From: JAJDIA01 sp031555145
Lineage (GTDB): Bacteria; Bacteroidota; Bacteroidia; Bacteroidales; Tannerellaceae
NCBI GenBank assembly: GCA_031555145.1
Contig: JAVBUR010000103.1
Coordinates: 1 to 42,957 of the forward strand
Length of the DNA: 42,957 bases
Direction of reading: 5' to 3'
Each line of letters opens with the position of its first letter. The first letter of the stretch is position 1. A model generated the notes under the pieces. The model searched no databases, was not told the DNA's origin, and saw only the letters and a program-made list of their open reading frames with translations. The translations under genes and the position numbers were made by a program. Below are positions 34,687 to 42,957 of the stretch, piece after piece.

Positions 34687-36015
34687 TCAAGCTTCCGCTT
34701 CAGTAGCGGAGAGGTAGTTAAACTTCACTTTGAGGATACGGCGATGGTCGATCTCCAATACCTGGAAACGGTAGTCGTTGTAGATGATCACCTCGCGGCG
34801 GACAGGGAAGTCGCCTTTGATCTCAAGCAGGAGGCCAGCGAGTGTTTCCACGTCTTCAGTGAGTTTGCCGAAGTCCGCTTCGTCGGCGGCGATTACGCGG
34901 AAGAAGTCCGTCAGCGGTATCTTGGCTTCGAAGATGAGGCTACCGTCGGCCAGACGGATGTATTGCTGTTCGTCCTCGTCGTATTCGTCGGAGATGTCGC
35001 CCACAATCTCTTCGAGGATATCTTCCATGGTCACGATACCCGATGTGCCGCCGAATTCATCGACAACGATGGCCATGTGTATCTTGTTGGTACGGAATTC
35101 TTCGAGCAGATCGTCGATTTTCTTTGTCTCGGGAACGAAATAGGCAGGACGGATCAAGCTCTGCCAACGGAAGGTGCCGGGCTTGTCGATATAGGGGAGC
35201 AGGTCTTTAATGTACAGGATGCCCTTGATATTGTCTTCCGACCCGGCGTAGACCGGGATACGGGAATAGCCCGACTGGAGGATAAAGTCGATCACCTCGC
35301 GGAAGTTTAGTTTGATATCGATATCTTCGATGTCGAGGCGGGAGGTCATGATCTCGTCGGCTGTCTTGTTGTAGAACTTGATGATGCCGGCCAGCATCTC
35401 TTTTTCTTCGGGTATCTCGTCGGCCGTCAGCTCGAGGGCTTTGGAGAGCTGGTCGACCGACAGGTCGTATTTCTTCCGCCCGATCGAACGGTTGACAAAC
35501 GAGGTAGACGACACCAGCAGCCGCGACAGCGGACGGCAGAACTGTTCCAACCTGTTCAGCACCGGGGCGGAGAAGCGGACGAACTTCAGCGAATTCTTCT
35601 GCGCGTAGATCTTCGGCATGATCTCGCCAAAGAGCAGGAGCAGGAAGGTAAGCAGGATAGTTTCGAGCACAAAGCCCAAGGCGGGAACGGCCGAAAAGTC
35701 GATCCACATATTGATGGCATAGGTACACAGCATGATGACTCCTACATTCACGAAATTGTTTGTGATCAGTATCGATGCCAATAAATACTCGGAACGATTC
35801 AGCAGACGCAGGATCGAGTTGTCGGCCGATACCTTTTCTTCTCTGATATCACGCATGCTGGCCGGTGACAGGGAAAAGAAAGCCACCTCGGATGCCGACA
35901 CAAAGGCAGATATACATAACATAACCGCAGCGATACCAAAGGCAATAACCGAACCGATGGTCAATCCGTTAACGGAAACCTGTTCAAATAATCGCGGGAA
36001 ATAATCTGAGTCCAA
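34687..36015 (-). CDS. gldE: GldE-like CNNM/CorC-family membrane protein
   Basis: This encodes a 442-aa protein. Residues of about 15-200 hold a DUF21/CNNM membrane domain (FVSASEVAFFSLSP near the first helix, LFGEIMPK). Two CBS domains follow at about 215-330 (MTSRLDIEDIDI, VVDEFGGTSGIVTMEDILEEIVGDI), then a C-terminal CorC/HlyC FAD-binding-like domain (about 350-435). The family is linked to divalent cation export or gliding. It lies 23 bp after ssb and 12 bp before gldD, the standard Bacteroidetes order. Confidence 0.93.
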   Translation of the reverse strand: MDSDYFPRLFEQVSVNGLTIGSVIAFGIAAVMLCISAFVSASEVAFFSLSPASMRDIREEKVSADNSILRLLNRSEYLLASILITNNFVNVGVIMLCTYAINMWIDFSAVPALGFVLETILLTFLLLLFGEIMPKIYAQKNSLKFVRFSAPVLNRLEQFCRPLSRLLVSSTSFVNRSIGRKKYDLSVDQLSKALELTADEIPEEKEMLAGIIKFYNKTADEIMTSRLDIEDIDIKLNFREVIDFILQSGYSRIPVYAGSEDNIKGILYIKDLLPYIDKPGTFRWQSLIRPAYFVPETKKIDDLLEEFRTNKIHMAIVVDEFGGTSGIVTMEDILEEIVGDISDEYDEDEQQYIRLADGSLIFEAKIPLTDFFRVIAADEADFGKLTEDVETLAGLLLEIKGDFPVRREVIIYNDYRFQVLEIDHRRILKVKFNYLSATEAEA

Positions 36016-36038
36016 GGAGCGGAGTATTAGTTAGACAA

Positions 36039-36524
36039 TCAGAACGGCAGATCATCCGCATCGTCGGGTTCGGCGACGGTAGGAGATGGGGGCGTAGCCG
36101 TCGGCGTCTGGTAAGCCGGCGTATGTGCCGGTTGTGCTTGTGCAGGCTGCGCTGCCGGGGTGGTGCCGGTTGTGCTTCCTTCGGGACGCGTGCCCATGTT
36201 GAAGAATTCGATGCGGTCGGCATGGATCTCGGTTACATACCGTTTGGCTCCTGACTGGTCGTCGTACGAACGGGAGCGGATCTTTCCTTCCACATATACG
36301 CCTGAACCTTTGCGCACCCACTTTTCGACGAAAGGAACCTGTTCGCGGCGTACCACGATGTTATGCCATTCCGTACGTTCGGGTACGACTGTGCCATTGG
36401 CCAGTGTGTATCCTCTTTCTGATGTTGCCATAGGGAAATTGGCAACAGCGGCACCACTGTCAAAATAACGAACTTCGGGGTCTTTGCCCACATTACCGAT
36501 CAAGATGACTTTATTCAATGACAT
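36039..36524 (-). CDS. ssb: Single-stranded DNA-binding protein
   Basis: This encodes 161 aa from the ATG at 36524 (MSLNKVILIGNVGKDPEVRYF); the frame stays open 42 bp upstream, but this start matches the family. The OB fold runs to about residue 110 (TEWHNIVVR, KGSGVYVEGKIRSRSY). After it comes a Thr/Pro/Ala-rich disordered linker and the acidic partner-binding tip DDADDLPF. It is the first gene of the ssb-gldE-gldD-transferase set. Confidence 0.96.
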   Translation of the reverse strand: MSLNKVILIGNVGKDPEVRYFDSGAAVANFPMATSERGYTLANGTVVPERTEWHNIVVRREQVPFVEKWVRKGSGVYVEGKIRSRSYDDQSGAKRYVTEIHADRIEFFNMGTRPEGSTTGTTPAAQPAQAQPAHTPAYQTPTATPPSPTVAEPDDADDLPF

Positions 36525-36553
36525 AACATGTATTTCTTTAGGTTTCTGTCCTA

Positions 36554-36585
36554 CAAAGAAACACAAAATCAGTCACTCAACCAAT
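36554..36585 (-). promoter_or_regulatory. Candidate promoter for ssb
   Basis: On the minus strand ATTG (36585-36582) is followed after 20 bp by TTTCTTTG (36561-36554), seven of eight matches to TAnnTTTG. The predicted start of transcription would be about 20-25 bp before the ssb ATG. Confidence 0.35.
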
Positions 36586-36600
36586 GCTTTCGCTAATTTT

Positions 36601-37653
36601 TTAGTTCTCTTTCGGTGGGTTGTTGTCTTTCGAGCGGGAAAGGATATTGGCGATGCCGGCTTCGATAATGGTATCTTTTCCTTTGGATATATCTTCTGCC
36701 GTCATATCCACCCGTATGTCGGGATCGATACCGAACTCGGTATGCTGCATCTTCGTGTCGAGCATCGGACCTGCGGAGAAGCGGACACCCCATCCATTCG
36801 GCAGTTCCGAGCTGAAGGGGAAACCGCTGCCGCCACCAGTACGGTCGCCAATGGTTACGACCTGAGGCATCAGGTTCATTTTCTGTACAAAGTCATTGGC
36901 GGCACTGAAGCAATGGCGGTTGGTCAATACCACTACCGGGCGGAACCAACGGATGTGTTCGGAAGGAGTGAGGTAAGTCGGGTACGGTTCCGAGAAGTCA
37001 TTATGTCCCTTACCGGTTTTATGCTGGAGGTAGCCTGCCAGTATTTTCTCTTCGAGGAAACGGGAAGCGATCAGGTCCGAATAGGTGAGCGAACCTCCGC
37101 CGTTGTCGCGTACATCGATGATAAGACCTTTGCAGTCTTTAAATAAAAGTAAGATATGATCAATATTTGTTTCGCCCACACCGGAGGAAAAACTGCTATA
37201 GTACATGTAGCCGACCTGGCCATCGGCCAGTGTCCGGTAACTGATCCCGGCAGCCTGCTGAAAGTCGTTGTCGGTGGCCGAACCCAGGTATTTCTTCTGT
37301 ACTTCGGTGGAGAAGTTGGCGGGATAGTCTTCATACCAGGCCCAGTAACGTGATATGTTGAAAGAAGAAACCAGGTTGGTGTGTCCGTCTTTCACCTCGT
37401 TCAGCATTTTACCCAATACTTTGAACAGGTCATACTGGTTCATGGTGTCGGTTATCTGCACACTGTACCGGTCGTGCACCTCGTCCCAGTCGATGTCTTT
37501 AAACTCGAAGAAGCAGTAGTTCTCATCCATGATCTTCCAGAGCGCTTCGAAATTCTCCCGGGGCGAACGGGTGTAGCCTTCGCCCTTGTCGCATCCGACA
37601 AGGAACAGGCAGGCCAGCAAGAGGCAATAGGTTGTCAAACGTCGTGTCATCAT
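36601..37653 (-). CDS. S41-family (tail-specific/C-terminal processing) peptidase lipoprotein
   Basis: This encodes 350 aa (or 349 from the second ATG at 37650) with a lipobox LVGC (Cys21), so it is envelope-anchored. The S41 fold is seen from FEALWKIMDENYCFFEFKDIDW (pieces FEALWKIMDENY and FKDIDW), through GLIIDVRDNGGGS (about 191-203) and TNRHCFSAANDF with the nucleophile Ser (about 250), to GIDPDIRVDM. No PDZ domain is evident between the N-terminal helical part and the catalytic core, unlike Ctp proteases. It starts 2 bp after the DUF3316 stop codon. Confidence 0.9.
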   Translation of the reverse strand: MMTRRLTTYCLLLACLFLVGCDKGEGYTRSPRENFEALWKIMDENYCFFEFKDIDWDEVHDRYSVQITDTMNQYDLFKVLGKMLNEVKDGHTNLVSSFNISRYWAWYEDYPANFSTEVQKKYLGSATDNDFQQAAGISYRTLADGQVGYMYYSSFSSGVGETNIDHILLLFKDCKGLIIDVRDNGGGSLTYSDLIASRFLEEKILAGYLQHKTGKGHNDFSEPYPTYLTPSEHIRWFRPVVVLTNRHCFSAANDFVQKMNLMPQVVTIGDRTGGGSGFPFSSELPNGWGVRFSAGPMLDTKMQHTEFGIDPDIRVDMTAEDISKGKDTIIEAGIANILSRSKDNNPPKEN

Positions 37654-37654
37654 C

Positions 37655-38518
37655 TCAATAATAGGCGCTACTGTACTTGTTCGTATTCTTTAACCGCTTG
37701 CCGCCAAAAGAGATAAACTCCTTTACCAGTCCGAGCATGAACGTGTTGGAGAATATCTGGGTACGAATATGGTTCACATCCGTGTAGTAATAACTGTTCA
37801 AGTATCCCAACCGGATGGTCCAGGTATGTACGGGCAGATCCACGGTAAGGTAGTTCTTCATGGCAAACTTGTTGTGAAACGAGTTGAAGCGGACAATACC
37901 GGCCGTGTTCCCCTGGTCGAACACCTCATAATAGGATTGTCCCATATGGGGTGAGACTAAGATTCCGGCAAAAGGGATATCCATCTGGTAACGGAATGTC
38001 AACGGGTAGTTTTTGATCTTCAGGTTATAGATAGCCATGGCCGAAGCATTCAGATCCAGATCGACATGGGCTGAAGCCGGGTTGTTACCGTTGCGGGTAT
38101 TGTAGACAAAGCCTCCCAGAAGGTGAGGCGCACCTCCGACAAGGATTTTCAGGTTGGGCAAGGGGCGGAAATGGTAGTGATAGGCGAGTGAGTAATCTAC
38201 AAAGGCTCCGAATTCGGAGGCTGTCCCGGCGGGGTTATCGGTAAAGGCCATATCCACGCTGAATACCTGTTGGCGCGAGACATTATAATCGGCCAGTTTG
38301 ACCATCGTCATCCGTTCATTCAGGATACGCAGTCCCCAGCCGGTATAATTCAGGTTGGCACTCGGACTCAGGTACGAGTCTTTCATGTTATAGCTTCCGA
38401 TGCCGATCATTGTCCCTTCGTTCACCGACCAGGGGCTGTCACCTTTCGGCTCCGACTGGGCAGATACTGCCGGCGACAGCATCCATAATCCTATTATCAG
38501 GTATAAGGGGTGTTTCAT
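37655..38518 (-). CDS. DUF3316-family outer-envelope protein
   Basis: This encodes a 287-aa protein with a clear signal peptide (MKHPLYLIIGLWMLSPAVSA). The mature part alternates hydrophobic and polar residues with many aromatic-ended strands (LNYTGWGLRIL, YSLAYHYHFRPL, WTIRLGYLNSYYY), which suggests an outer-membrane beta barrel. It matches my recollection of DUF3316, a Bacteroidetes family of unknown function. It lies between parC (3-bp gap) and the S41 peptidase and is likely co-transcribed with both. Confidence 0.75.
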   Translation of the reverse strand: MKHPLYLIIGLWMLSPAVSAQSEPKGDSPWSVNEGTMIGIGSYNMKDSYLSPSANLNYTGWGLRILNERMTMVKLADYNVSRQQVFSVDMAFTDNPAGTASEFGAFVDYSLAYHYHFRPLPNLKILVGGAPHLLGGFVYNTRNGNNPASAHVDLDLNASAMAIYNLKIKNYPLTFRYQMDIPFAGILVSPHMGQSYYEVFDQGNTAGIVRFNSFHNKFAMKNYLTVDLPVHTWTIRLGYLNSYYYTDVNHIRTQIFSNTFMLGLVKEFISFGGKRLKNTNKYSSAYY

Positions 38519-38521
38519 CCG

Positions 38522-41239
38522 TTAATCATCAAAAAGTTTCATTTGTCCCGTCAATTCATCGAGGATATCCGAATTACTTTTGGTATCTTCTCCCGAGTCG
38601 GTATCAGGAAGATCCGCGTCCTCTTCTTCATTTGTTTCACCAACCGTAGATGTGGAAGCAAAGCGTGTCGGTTCCAACTCGTTGATCGTCTCCACTTCAA
38701 ACGTGGTAATACGCTTCCCTTTTGCCTTGAAGCTCTTTACACCGATAAATTCTTCGGCATCGATCACCAGCGGTTCACGGAAGCTGTCACCTTCCCCGAA
38801 TACGACTTCGATACGCGGGAACGTTTCATCGGTGAGCAGATGCAGGCGGCTCTTGGGATTTTCGCCCACAAGATTCTGCTTGCGTATGGTTGCATCCATC
38901 TGGAAACGTTTCAGGTAGCGGAATCCCTGGTCGGCATCAAACAAGGTTGCTGTCCATACCTTATTGGGGTTATATTTTTCTATCGTCAGGATATTATCTT
39001 CATAATGGTTGCTCAGGTCGAAGTTCGTGATGTAGAAATCACCGTTCCTCAGTACTACCAATATCTTGTCGTCACTCTGGAATTCTCCCAACTGATCGCC
39101 CCTGCCATCATAATTGAGACGCAGCACATCCCAATCGAACCAAACCTGGCGGCCTCCCAATGTAGAACTTCCTTTCTGCTTGAGTGATACTTTGTGTATT
39201 TCAAACTTGGTCAGGATCACGCCCATTGAGTCACGCCCGCGGATGGTGATGTCGCTGAAGTCTTTTTCAAACACCAATGTTTTCAGGCGTGGTTTCGGCT
39301 TCAGGATGTATTTGATAGTTTCGGCCTCACCATTGGGATTCGAACTGAAATACAGGATACGCGAACCGGCTGCTCCACGGGTCAGGTCGTATTCCTTGTC
39401 GCGCGTTACACCGGTCACGGCAAAACGTTTGATATAGTTGAATCCGGCTTTGCCGTCGCGATAGACCACATTATAGATCGTACGCTTATCGTTGCGCTTA
39501 AACACATCCAGATGCAGTACGTCTTTGCCGACAAACATTTTGTCGCTCACACGCACAATCTTGTAGGTACCGTTCCGGAAGAAAAGGATGATGTCGTCTA
39601 TATCCGAGCAGTTGCATACAAACTCGTCCTTCTTCAACCCCATGCCGATAAAGCCTTCATTCCGATTGATATACAATTTTTCGGTAGCTTCGGCTACTTT
39701 GGCGGCTTCGATGGTATCAAAGTTACGTATCTCCGTCATGCGAGGATAGGCTGCTCCGTACTTTTCCTTCAGGCGAACGAACCAGTCGATCGTGTATTCA
39801 ACGATATGAGCCAGATGGAAGTCGATCTTTTCGATGGCGGCCTTAATCTGGGCAATCAGCTGTTCGTTCTTCTCGGCATTGAATTTCAGGATACGTCCCA
39901 TCTTGATCTCCATCAGACGGAGGATGTCTTCCCGGGTCACTTCCCGGATCAGGTTGGGCTTGTAGGGGGTGAGGCGGAGGTCGATATGGGCAATGGCTTC
40001 GTCCATATCCTTTGCATTCTCAAACTCCTTATCTTTATAGATACGTTCTTCGATGAATATTTGTTCGAGTGAAGCATAGAAGAGGGCTTCCTGCTGTTCG
40101 GCTTTGTCGATTTCAAGTTCCAGACGTAGCAGTTCCAGCGTATGGTCGGCCGAATGACGCAACACCTCGCTGACTGTCAGGAAGCCGGGTTTATTATCCC
40201 GGATCACGCAGCAGTTGGGTGAGATGCTGATCTCACAATCGGTAAAGGCATATAGCGCATCAATGGTCTTGTCAGATGAAACACCCGGTGCCAGATGAAC
40301 GAGGATCTCTACATTACGGGCTGTATTGTCGTCTACCTTCCGTATCTTGATCTTATTCTTATCGTTGGCTTTGAGGATCGATTCAATGATGGAAGTTGTG
40401 GTCTTACCATAGGGTATTTCGGAAATGACCAGTGTCTTGTTGTCTACCTTCCCTATTTTCGCACGTACTTTGACAGATCCTCCACGTTCGCCGTCGTTGT
40501 ATTTACCTACATCAATATAGCCGCCTGTCTGGAAGTCAGGATACAAGGTAAAAGGTTCTTCTTTCAGATGTGCAATGGATGCGTCGATCAACTCATTGAA
40601 GTTGTGCGGCAGTATTTTGGAAGAAAGTCCGACGGCGATACCTTCTACACCTTGTGCCAACAACAATGGGAATTTGATGGGAAGCGTTACCGGCTCCCGG
40701 TTTCTTCCGTCGTATGAATGTTGCCATTCGGTGGTTTTCGGGTTAAAGACCGTTTCCAGTGCGAATTTGGATAGCCGCGCCTCGATATAACGCGGAGCAG
40801 CCGCTCCGTCACCGGTCAGTATATTTCCCCAGTTACCCTGGCAATCAACCAGAATATCTTTCTGTCCCAACTGCACGAGGGCGTCTCCGATGGAAGCATC
40901 TCCGTGTGGGTGGAATTGCATGGTGTGCCCTACGATATTGGCGACTTTGTTGTAGCGTCCGTCATCGAGCCGTTTCATGGAGTGCAGGATACGCCGCTGT
41001 ACCGGCTTCAATCCGTCGTTGATATGCGGCACTGCACGTTCCAGGATTACATACGATGCATAATCCAGGAACCAGTTCTGATACATTCCCGACAGGTGAT
41101 GGGTTGGTTTTCCTCCTTGTTTGTCTGGTAGCTTGTATTCCGAATGGGATGCGGCATCCGGTGTTTCACTCTCGGGAACATCCGGGTCAATATCCTCTGT
41201 CTGTTCGATGTCGTTTTCTTCTATGTCTTCCGGTCTCAT
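38522..41239 (-). CDS. parC: DNA topoisomerase IV subunit A (GyrA/ParC family)
   Basis: This encodes 905 aa. After an acidic N-terminal tail of about 45 residues comes the breakage-reunion domain with HPHGD (110-114) and the catalytic tyrosine in AAPRYIEARLS (Tyr151). The tower and coiled-coil regions follow to about 500, then a C-terminal beta-pinwheel-like region and an acidic tail ending LTGQMKLFDD. No GyrA box (QRRGGKG) is visible in the C-terminal region, favouring topoisomerase IV over gyrase. Position A115 corresponds to the quinolone-resistance serine of E. coli ParC/GyrA. A parE partner is not in the window. In Bacteroidetes the pair is often separated from gyrase genes. Confidence 0.9.
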   Translation of the reverse strand: MRPEDIEENDIEQTEDIDPDVPESETPDAASHSEYKLPDKQGGKPTHHLSGMYQNWFLDYASYVILERAVPHINDGLKPVQRRILHSMKRLDDGRYNKVANIVGHTMQFHPHGDASIGDALVQLGQKDILVDCQGNWGNILTGDGAAAPRYIEARLSKFALETVFNPKTTEWQHSYDGRNREPVTLPIKFPLLLAQGVEGIAVGLSSKILPHNFNELIDASIAHLKEEPFTLYPDFQTGGYIDVGKYNDGERGGSVKVRAKIGKVDNKTLVISEIPYGKTTTSIIESILKANDKNKIKIRKVDDNTARNVEILVHLAPGVSSDKTIDALYAFTDCEISISPNCCVIRDNKPGFLTVSEVLRHSADHTLELLRLELEIDKAEQQEALFYASLEQIFIEERIYKDKEFENAKDMDEAIAHIDLRLTPYKPNLIREVTREDILRLMEIKMGRILKFNAEKNEQLIAQIKAAIEKIDFHLAHIVEYTIDWFVRLKEKYGAAYPRMTEIRNFDTIEAAKVAEATEKLYINRNEGFIGMGLKKDEFVCNCSDIDDIILFFRNGTYKIVRVSDKMFVGKDVLHLDVFKRNDKRTIYNVVYRDGKAGFNYIKRFAVTGVTRDKEYDLTRGAAGSRILYFSSNPNGEAETIKYILKPKPRLKTLVFEKDFSDITIRGRDSMGVILTKFEIHKVSLKQKGSSTLGGRQVWFDWDVLRLNYDGRGDQLGEFQSDDKILVVLRNGDFYITNFDLSNHYEDNILTIEKYNPNKVWTATLFDADQGFRYLKRFQMDATIRKQNLVGENPKSRLHLLTDETFPRIEVVFGEGDSFREPLVIDAEEFIGVKSFKAKGKRITTFEVETINELEPTRFASTSTVGETNEEEDADLPDTDSGEDTKSNSDILDELTGQMKLFDD

Positions 41240-41319
41240 ATCTCCTTTTCGCGGGCTGTCTGTTTACTATTGATTGATTGTAGGGTGTAAATATAGGAAT
41301 TATTTAAAGACCAGCTGCC

Positions 41320-42399
41320 TCAAAATCCATTTTTATCCAATACTTTATGGATCAAAACCGGGACAGGATATGTCGCCAGGGCAGCTTGCTCGATAGGTAT
41401 AAATGCCTCCAGGGCAGGAGGTATATGCTCAACCTCAATCCGGTAAAAGCGGGCATACAGGATTTGATGGGAAAGCACATGCTTCACTTCTTCAGTATAA
41501 CCTTTGATCCGCAGGTCGCCGGCACCGGCAAACAACGAGTGGAAGGCGTCTGTTTGTTGCAGCACGGTAAAATCCATCGGCTCTGCCGTTTCGATCAGAG
41601 GAAATTCATATAAACCAGTCCAGATATCTTTTCCCGAACGACGGTGAAGCCAGGTTTGCCCTTTATATATAATGTATACATAATGAAAATAGCGGTTACG
41701 CGTCTTTGTCTTATGCTTTTTAACCGGAAAGGCAGTCACGTTGCCGGTTGCATACGCCACGCAGGAAGATACCAATGGACAGGCGACACAATCCGGTTGC
41801 TGCGGAACACATTGCAGAGCGCCAAACTCCATCACGGCCTGGTTGTATAATCCGGCCCGCCGTTTATCCATCACCTCTCCGGCCAATTGATAGAATAACT
41901 TCTTCCCTTGCGTAGAATCAATCGGGATATCAATGGCAAACAGGCGCGACAATACACGATATACGTTGCCATCGACTACCGGATAGGGTTGATCCCAGGC
42001 GAATGAGACAATGGCCGCAGCGGTATATTCGCCTATGCCTTTCAGCGAGAGCACCTCTTTGTAATCGGAAGGGAATCTGCCGTCAAACCGTTCCAGGATA
42101 TCCCGGGCTGCGGCCTGGAGGTTACGGGCACGGCTGTAATAGCCCAGTCCCTGCCACAGTTTCAACACCTCATCTTCGGCTGCTTCGCCCAAAGACTTTA
42201 CGTCTGGAAAACGTTTAGTGAAGCGCAGGAAATAGTCTAATCCCTGAACCACACGTGTTTGTTGAAGGATAATCTCCGAAATCCAGATAATATAGGGATC
42301 TTTGCTCTCCCGCCAGGGCAGATCCCGCTTGTATAACTCATACCAATGGATCAGGGCAGGATAGATAGGCGAATCGTTTTCTCTCTGTGTCATCATCAT
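41320..42399 (-). CDS. mutY: Adenine DNA glycosylase MutY
   Basis: This encodes a repair enzyme that removes adenine opposite 8-oxoguanine. The real start is one of three consecutive ATGs at 42399, 42396 and 42393; the frame stays open to 42660, but the extra residues look non-coding and overlap the HU promoter. The HhH-GPD domain has the catalytic Glu in SEIILQQTRV, the hairpin LKGIGEYTAAAI and the Asp in VVDGNVYRVL. The iron-sulfur cluster is C-x6-C-x2-C-x5-C (CVPQQPDCVACPLVSSC). A NUDIX-like C-terminal domain (about 230-355) recognises 8-oxoG. Length 357-359 aa fits the family. Confidence 0.95.
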   Translation of the reverse strand: MMMTQRENDSPIYPALIHWYELYKRDLPWRESKDPYIIWISEIILQQTRVVQGLDYFLRFTKRFPDVKSLGEAAEDEVLKLWQGLGYYSRARNLQAAARDILERFDGRFPSDYKEVLSLKGIGEYTAAAIVSFAWDQPYPVVDGNVYRVLSRLFAIDIPIDSTQGKKLFYQLAGEVMDKRRAGLYNQAVMEFGALQCVPQQPDCVACPLVSSCVAYATGNVTAFPVKKHKTKTRNRYFHYVYIIYKGQTWLHRRSGKDIWTGLYEFPLIETAEPMDFTVLQQTDAFHSLFAGAGDLRIKGYTEEVKHVLSHQILYARFYRIEVEHIPPALEAFIPIEQAALATYPVPVLIHKVLDKNGF

Positions 42400-42501
42400 G
42401 CAGTTGTGCTTTCCGGGAACGTAAGTCTGTTTCCGCCTGCAAACGTACTGAGATAATCTGAGACCTAAAAAATCTTTTTCACAAAAAATGAGGAACAATA
42501 C

Positions 42502-42532
42502 TTTTTCTCTCCAATAAAAAGCTATATATTTG
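42502..42532 (+). promoter_or_regulatory. Candidate promoter for HU gene
   Basis: TTTT (42502-42505) and TATATTTG (42525-42532) are separated by 19 bp. The -7 element matches TAnnTTTG exactly and the spacing is standard for the Bacteroidetes primary sigma factor. It lies about 43-73 bp before the HU start. Confidence 0.6.
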
Positions 42533-42574
42533 CAGTCCAAAAAATTATATCGTCTAATCATTAAAATTACAGAT

Positions 42575-42859
42575 ATGACTAAAGCAGACATTGTAAGTGA
42601 GATCTCAAAAAGCACCGGTATTGACAAGAATACCGTTTTGGCGAGCGTGGAATCTTTCATGGAAATCGTGAAGGACTCGTTGTCTCAAGGCGACAACGTG
42701 TATCTTAGAGGCTTCGGTAGCTTCATCGTGAAGAAAAGGGCACAGAAAACCGCTCGTAATATCTCAAAGAACACTACGATTATCATTCCGGAGCACAGTA
42801 TCCCGTCTTTCAAGCCGGCTAAGACATTCCTGAACGAGGTTAAAGAAGTTAAAGAATAA
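42575..42859 (+). CDS. HU-family DNA-binding protein
   Basis: This encodes a 94-aa nucleoid protein from the ATG at 42575 (MTKADIVSEISKSTGI). The frame extends upstream to 42530, but that would begin inside the promoter. The typical helix-turn-helix dimer region, the GFGSF turn (residues 46-50) and the DNA-binding arm with its long basic stretch (VKKRAQKTARNISKN) are present. The usual arm-tip Pro in NP is replaced by a sequence with NTTII, and the C-terminus is FKPAKTFLNEVKEVKE. It is divergent from mutY and precedes the tiny basic gene. Confidence 0.95.
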   Translation: MTKADIVSEISKSTGIDKNTVLASVESFMEIVKDSLSQGDNVYLRGFGSFIVKKRAQKTARNISKNTTIIIPEHSIPSFKPAKTFLNEVKEVKE

Positions 42860-42889
42860 AATAGAAGTATAATTTAAAAATCTACAGCG

Positions 42890-42957
42890 ATGCCCAGCGG
42901 AAAAAAAAGAAAAAGACACAAGATGGCTACGCACAAGCGTAAAAAGAGATTAAAGAA
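42890..42957 (+). CDS. Tiny basic AURKAIP1/COX24-domain protein, cut by window end
   Basis: The ATG at 42890 opens a frame of which 22 complete codons lie in the window: MPSGKKRKRHKMATHKRKKR followed by LK. It runs to the window edge with no stop. The very basic KxxKMATHKRKKR pattern resembles the C-terminal part of the mitochondrial mS38 (AURKAIP1/COX24) ribosomal protein. Small proteins of this kind are annotated after HU in many Bacteroidetes, often just before the ribonuclease G gene. A ribosome-binding role is plausible but inferred. It starts 30 bp after the HU stop. Confidence 0.75.
   Translation, partial: MPSGKKRKRHKMATHKRKKRLK

Noticed and set aside
42530..42574. Longer HU start
   Set aside because: It would begin inside the -7 element; MTKADIVSEI at 42575 is the normal HU N-terminus.
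42400..42660. N-terminal extension of MutY
   Set aside because: The open frame upstream of 42399 has no family similarity, overlaps the HU promoter and HU start, and would put 87 residues before the catalytic domain.

Overview
The window reads as a chromosomal segment of a gut Bacteroidales bacterium, most likely Parabacteroides or a close relative. The evidence is a SusC/SusD pair, TAnnTTTG-type -7 promoter elements, few Shine-Dalgarno sequences, gldE and gldD next to ssb, a DUF5683 gene inside a parA-parB-mltD-rel cluster, and a tiny AURKAIP1/COX24-type basic protein after an HU gene. The genus is an inference from gene content only.

Layout. (1) 1-1160: an AT-rich accessory edge. It has a non-coding stretch with two repeat families, including an array of alternating GTTTCA/TGAAAC half-sites every 11 bp, followed by a divergent pair of small genes (an HTH protein and an unknown 77-aa protein). 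(2) 1225-17740: one long plus-strand operon of eight genes: ABC ATPase, ABC permease with a very large extracytoplasmic region, TolC-like channel, membrane fusion lipoprotein, RND pump, a 1571-aa RND pump fused to six extra membrane segments and an ABC ATPase, a small ABC permease, and a DUF4369/thioredoxin lipoprotein. (3) 17749-26057, minus strand: a small polysaccharide-utilization-type locus of SusC, SusD and a four-part secreted protein (metallopeptidase-like domain, GH43, F5/8C, LamG). (4) 26353-26919, minus strand: a pentapeptide-repeat protein. (5) 27126-33420, plus strand: parA, parB, DUF5683, LysM lytic transglycosylase, rel. (6) 33483-42399, minus strand: mutY, parC, DUF3316, S41 peptidase, ssb, gldE, gldD, phosphopantetheinyl transferase, listed in transcription order. 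(7) 42575 to the end, plus strand: HU and the start of a tiny basic protein.

How the genes fit together. The operon in region 2 is the most unusual part. It carries parts for two energy sources, proton-driven RND and ATP-driven ABC, but only one adaptor and one outer-membrane channel. In one gene the two engines are a single polypeptide. The two ATPases look like paralogs, and two separate ABC permeases flank the RND genes. The simplest reading is a hybrid RND/ABC envelope export machine with the thioredoxin lipoprotein as a periplasmic accessory. Its substrate cannot be read from the sequence. Regions 5 to 7 are housekeeping: chromosome segregation, cell wall turnover, stringent response, DNA repair and topology, and the gldD/gldE genes.
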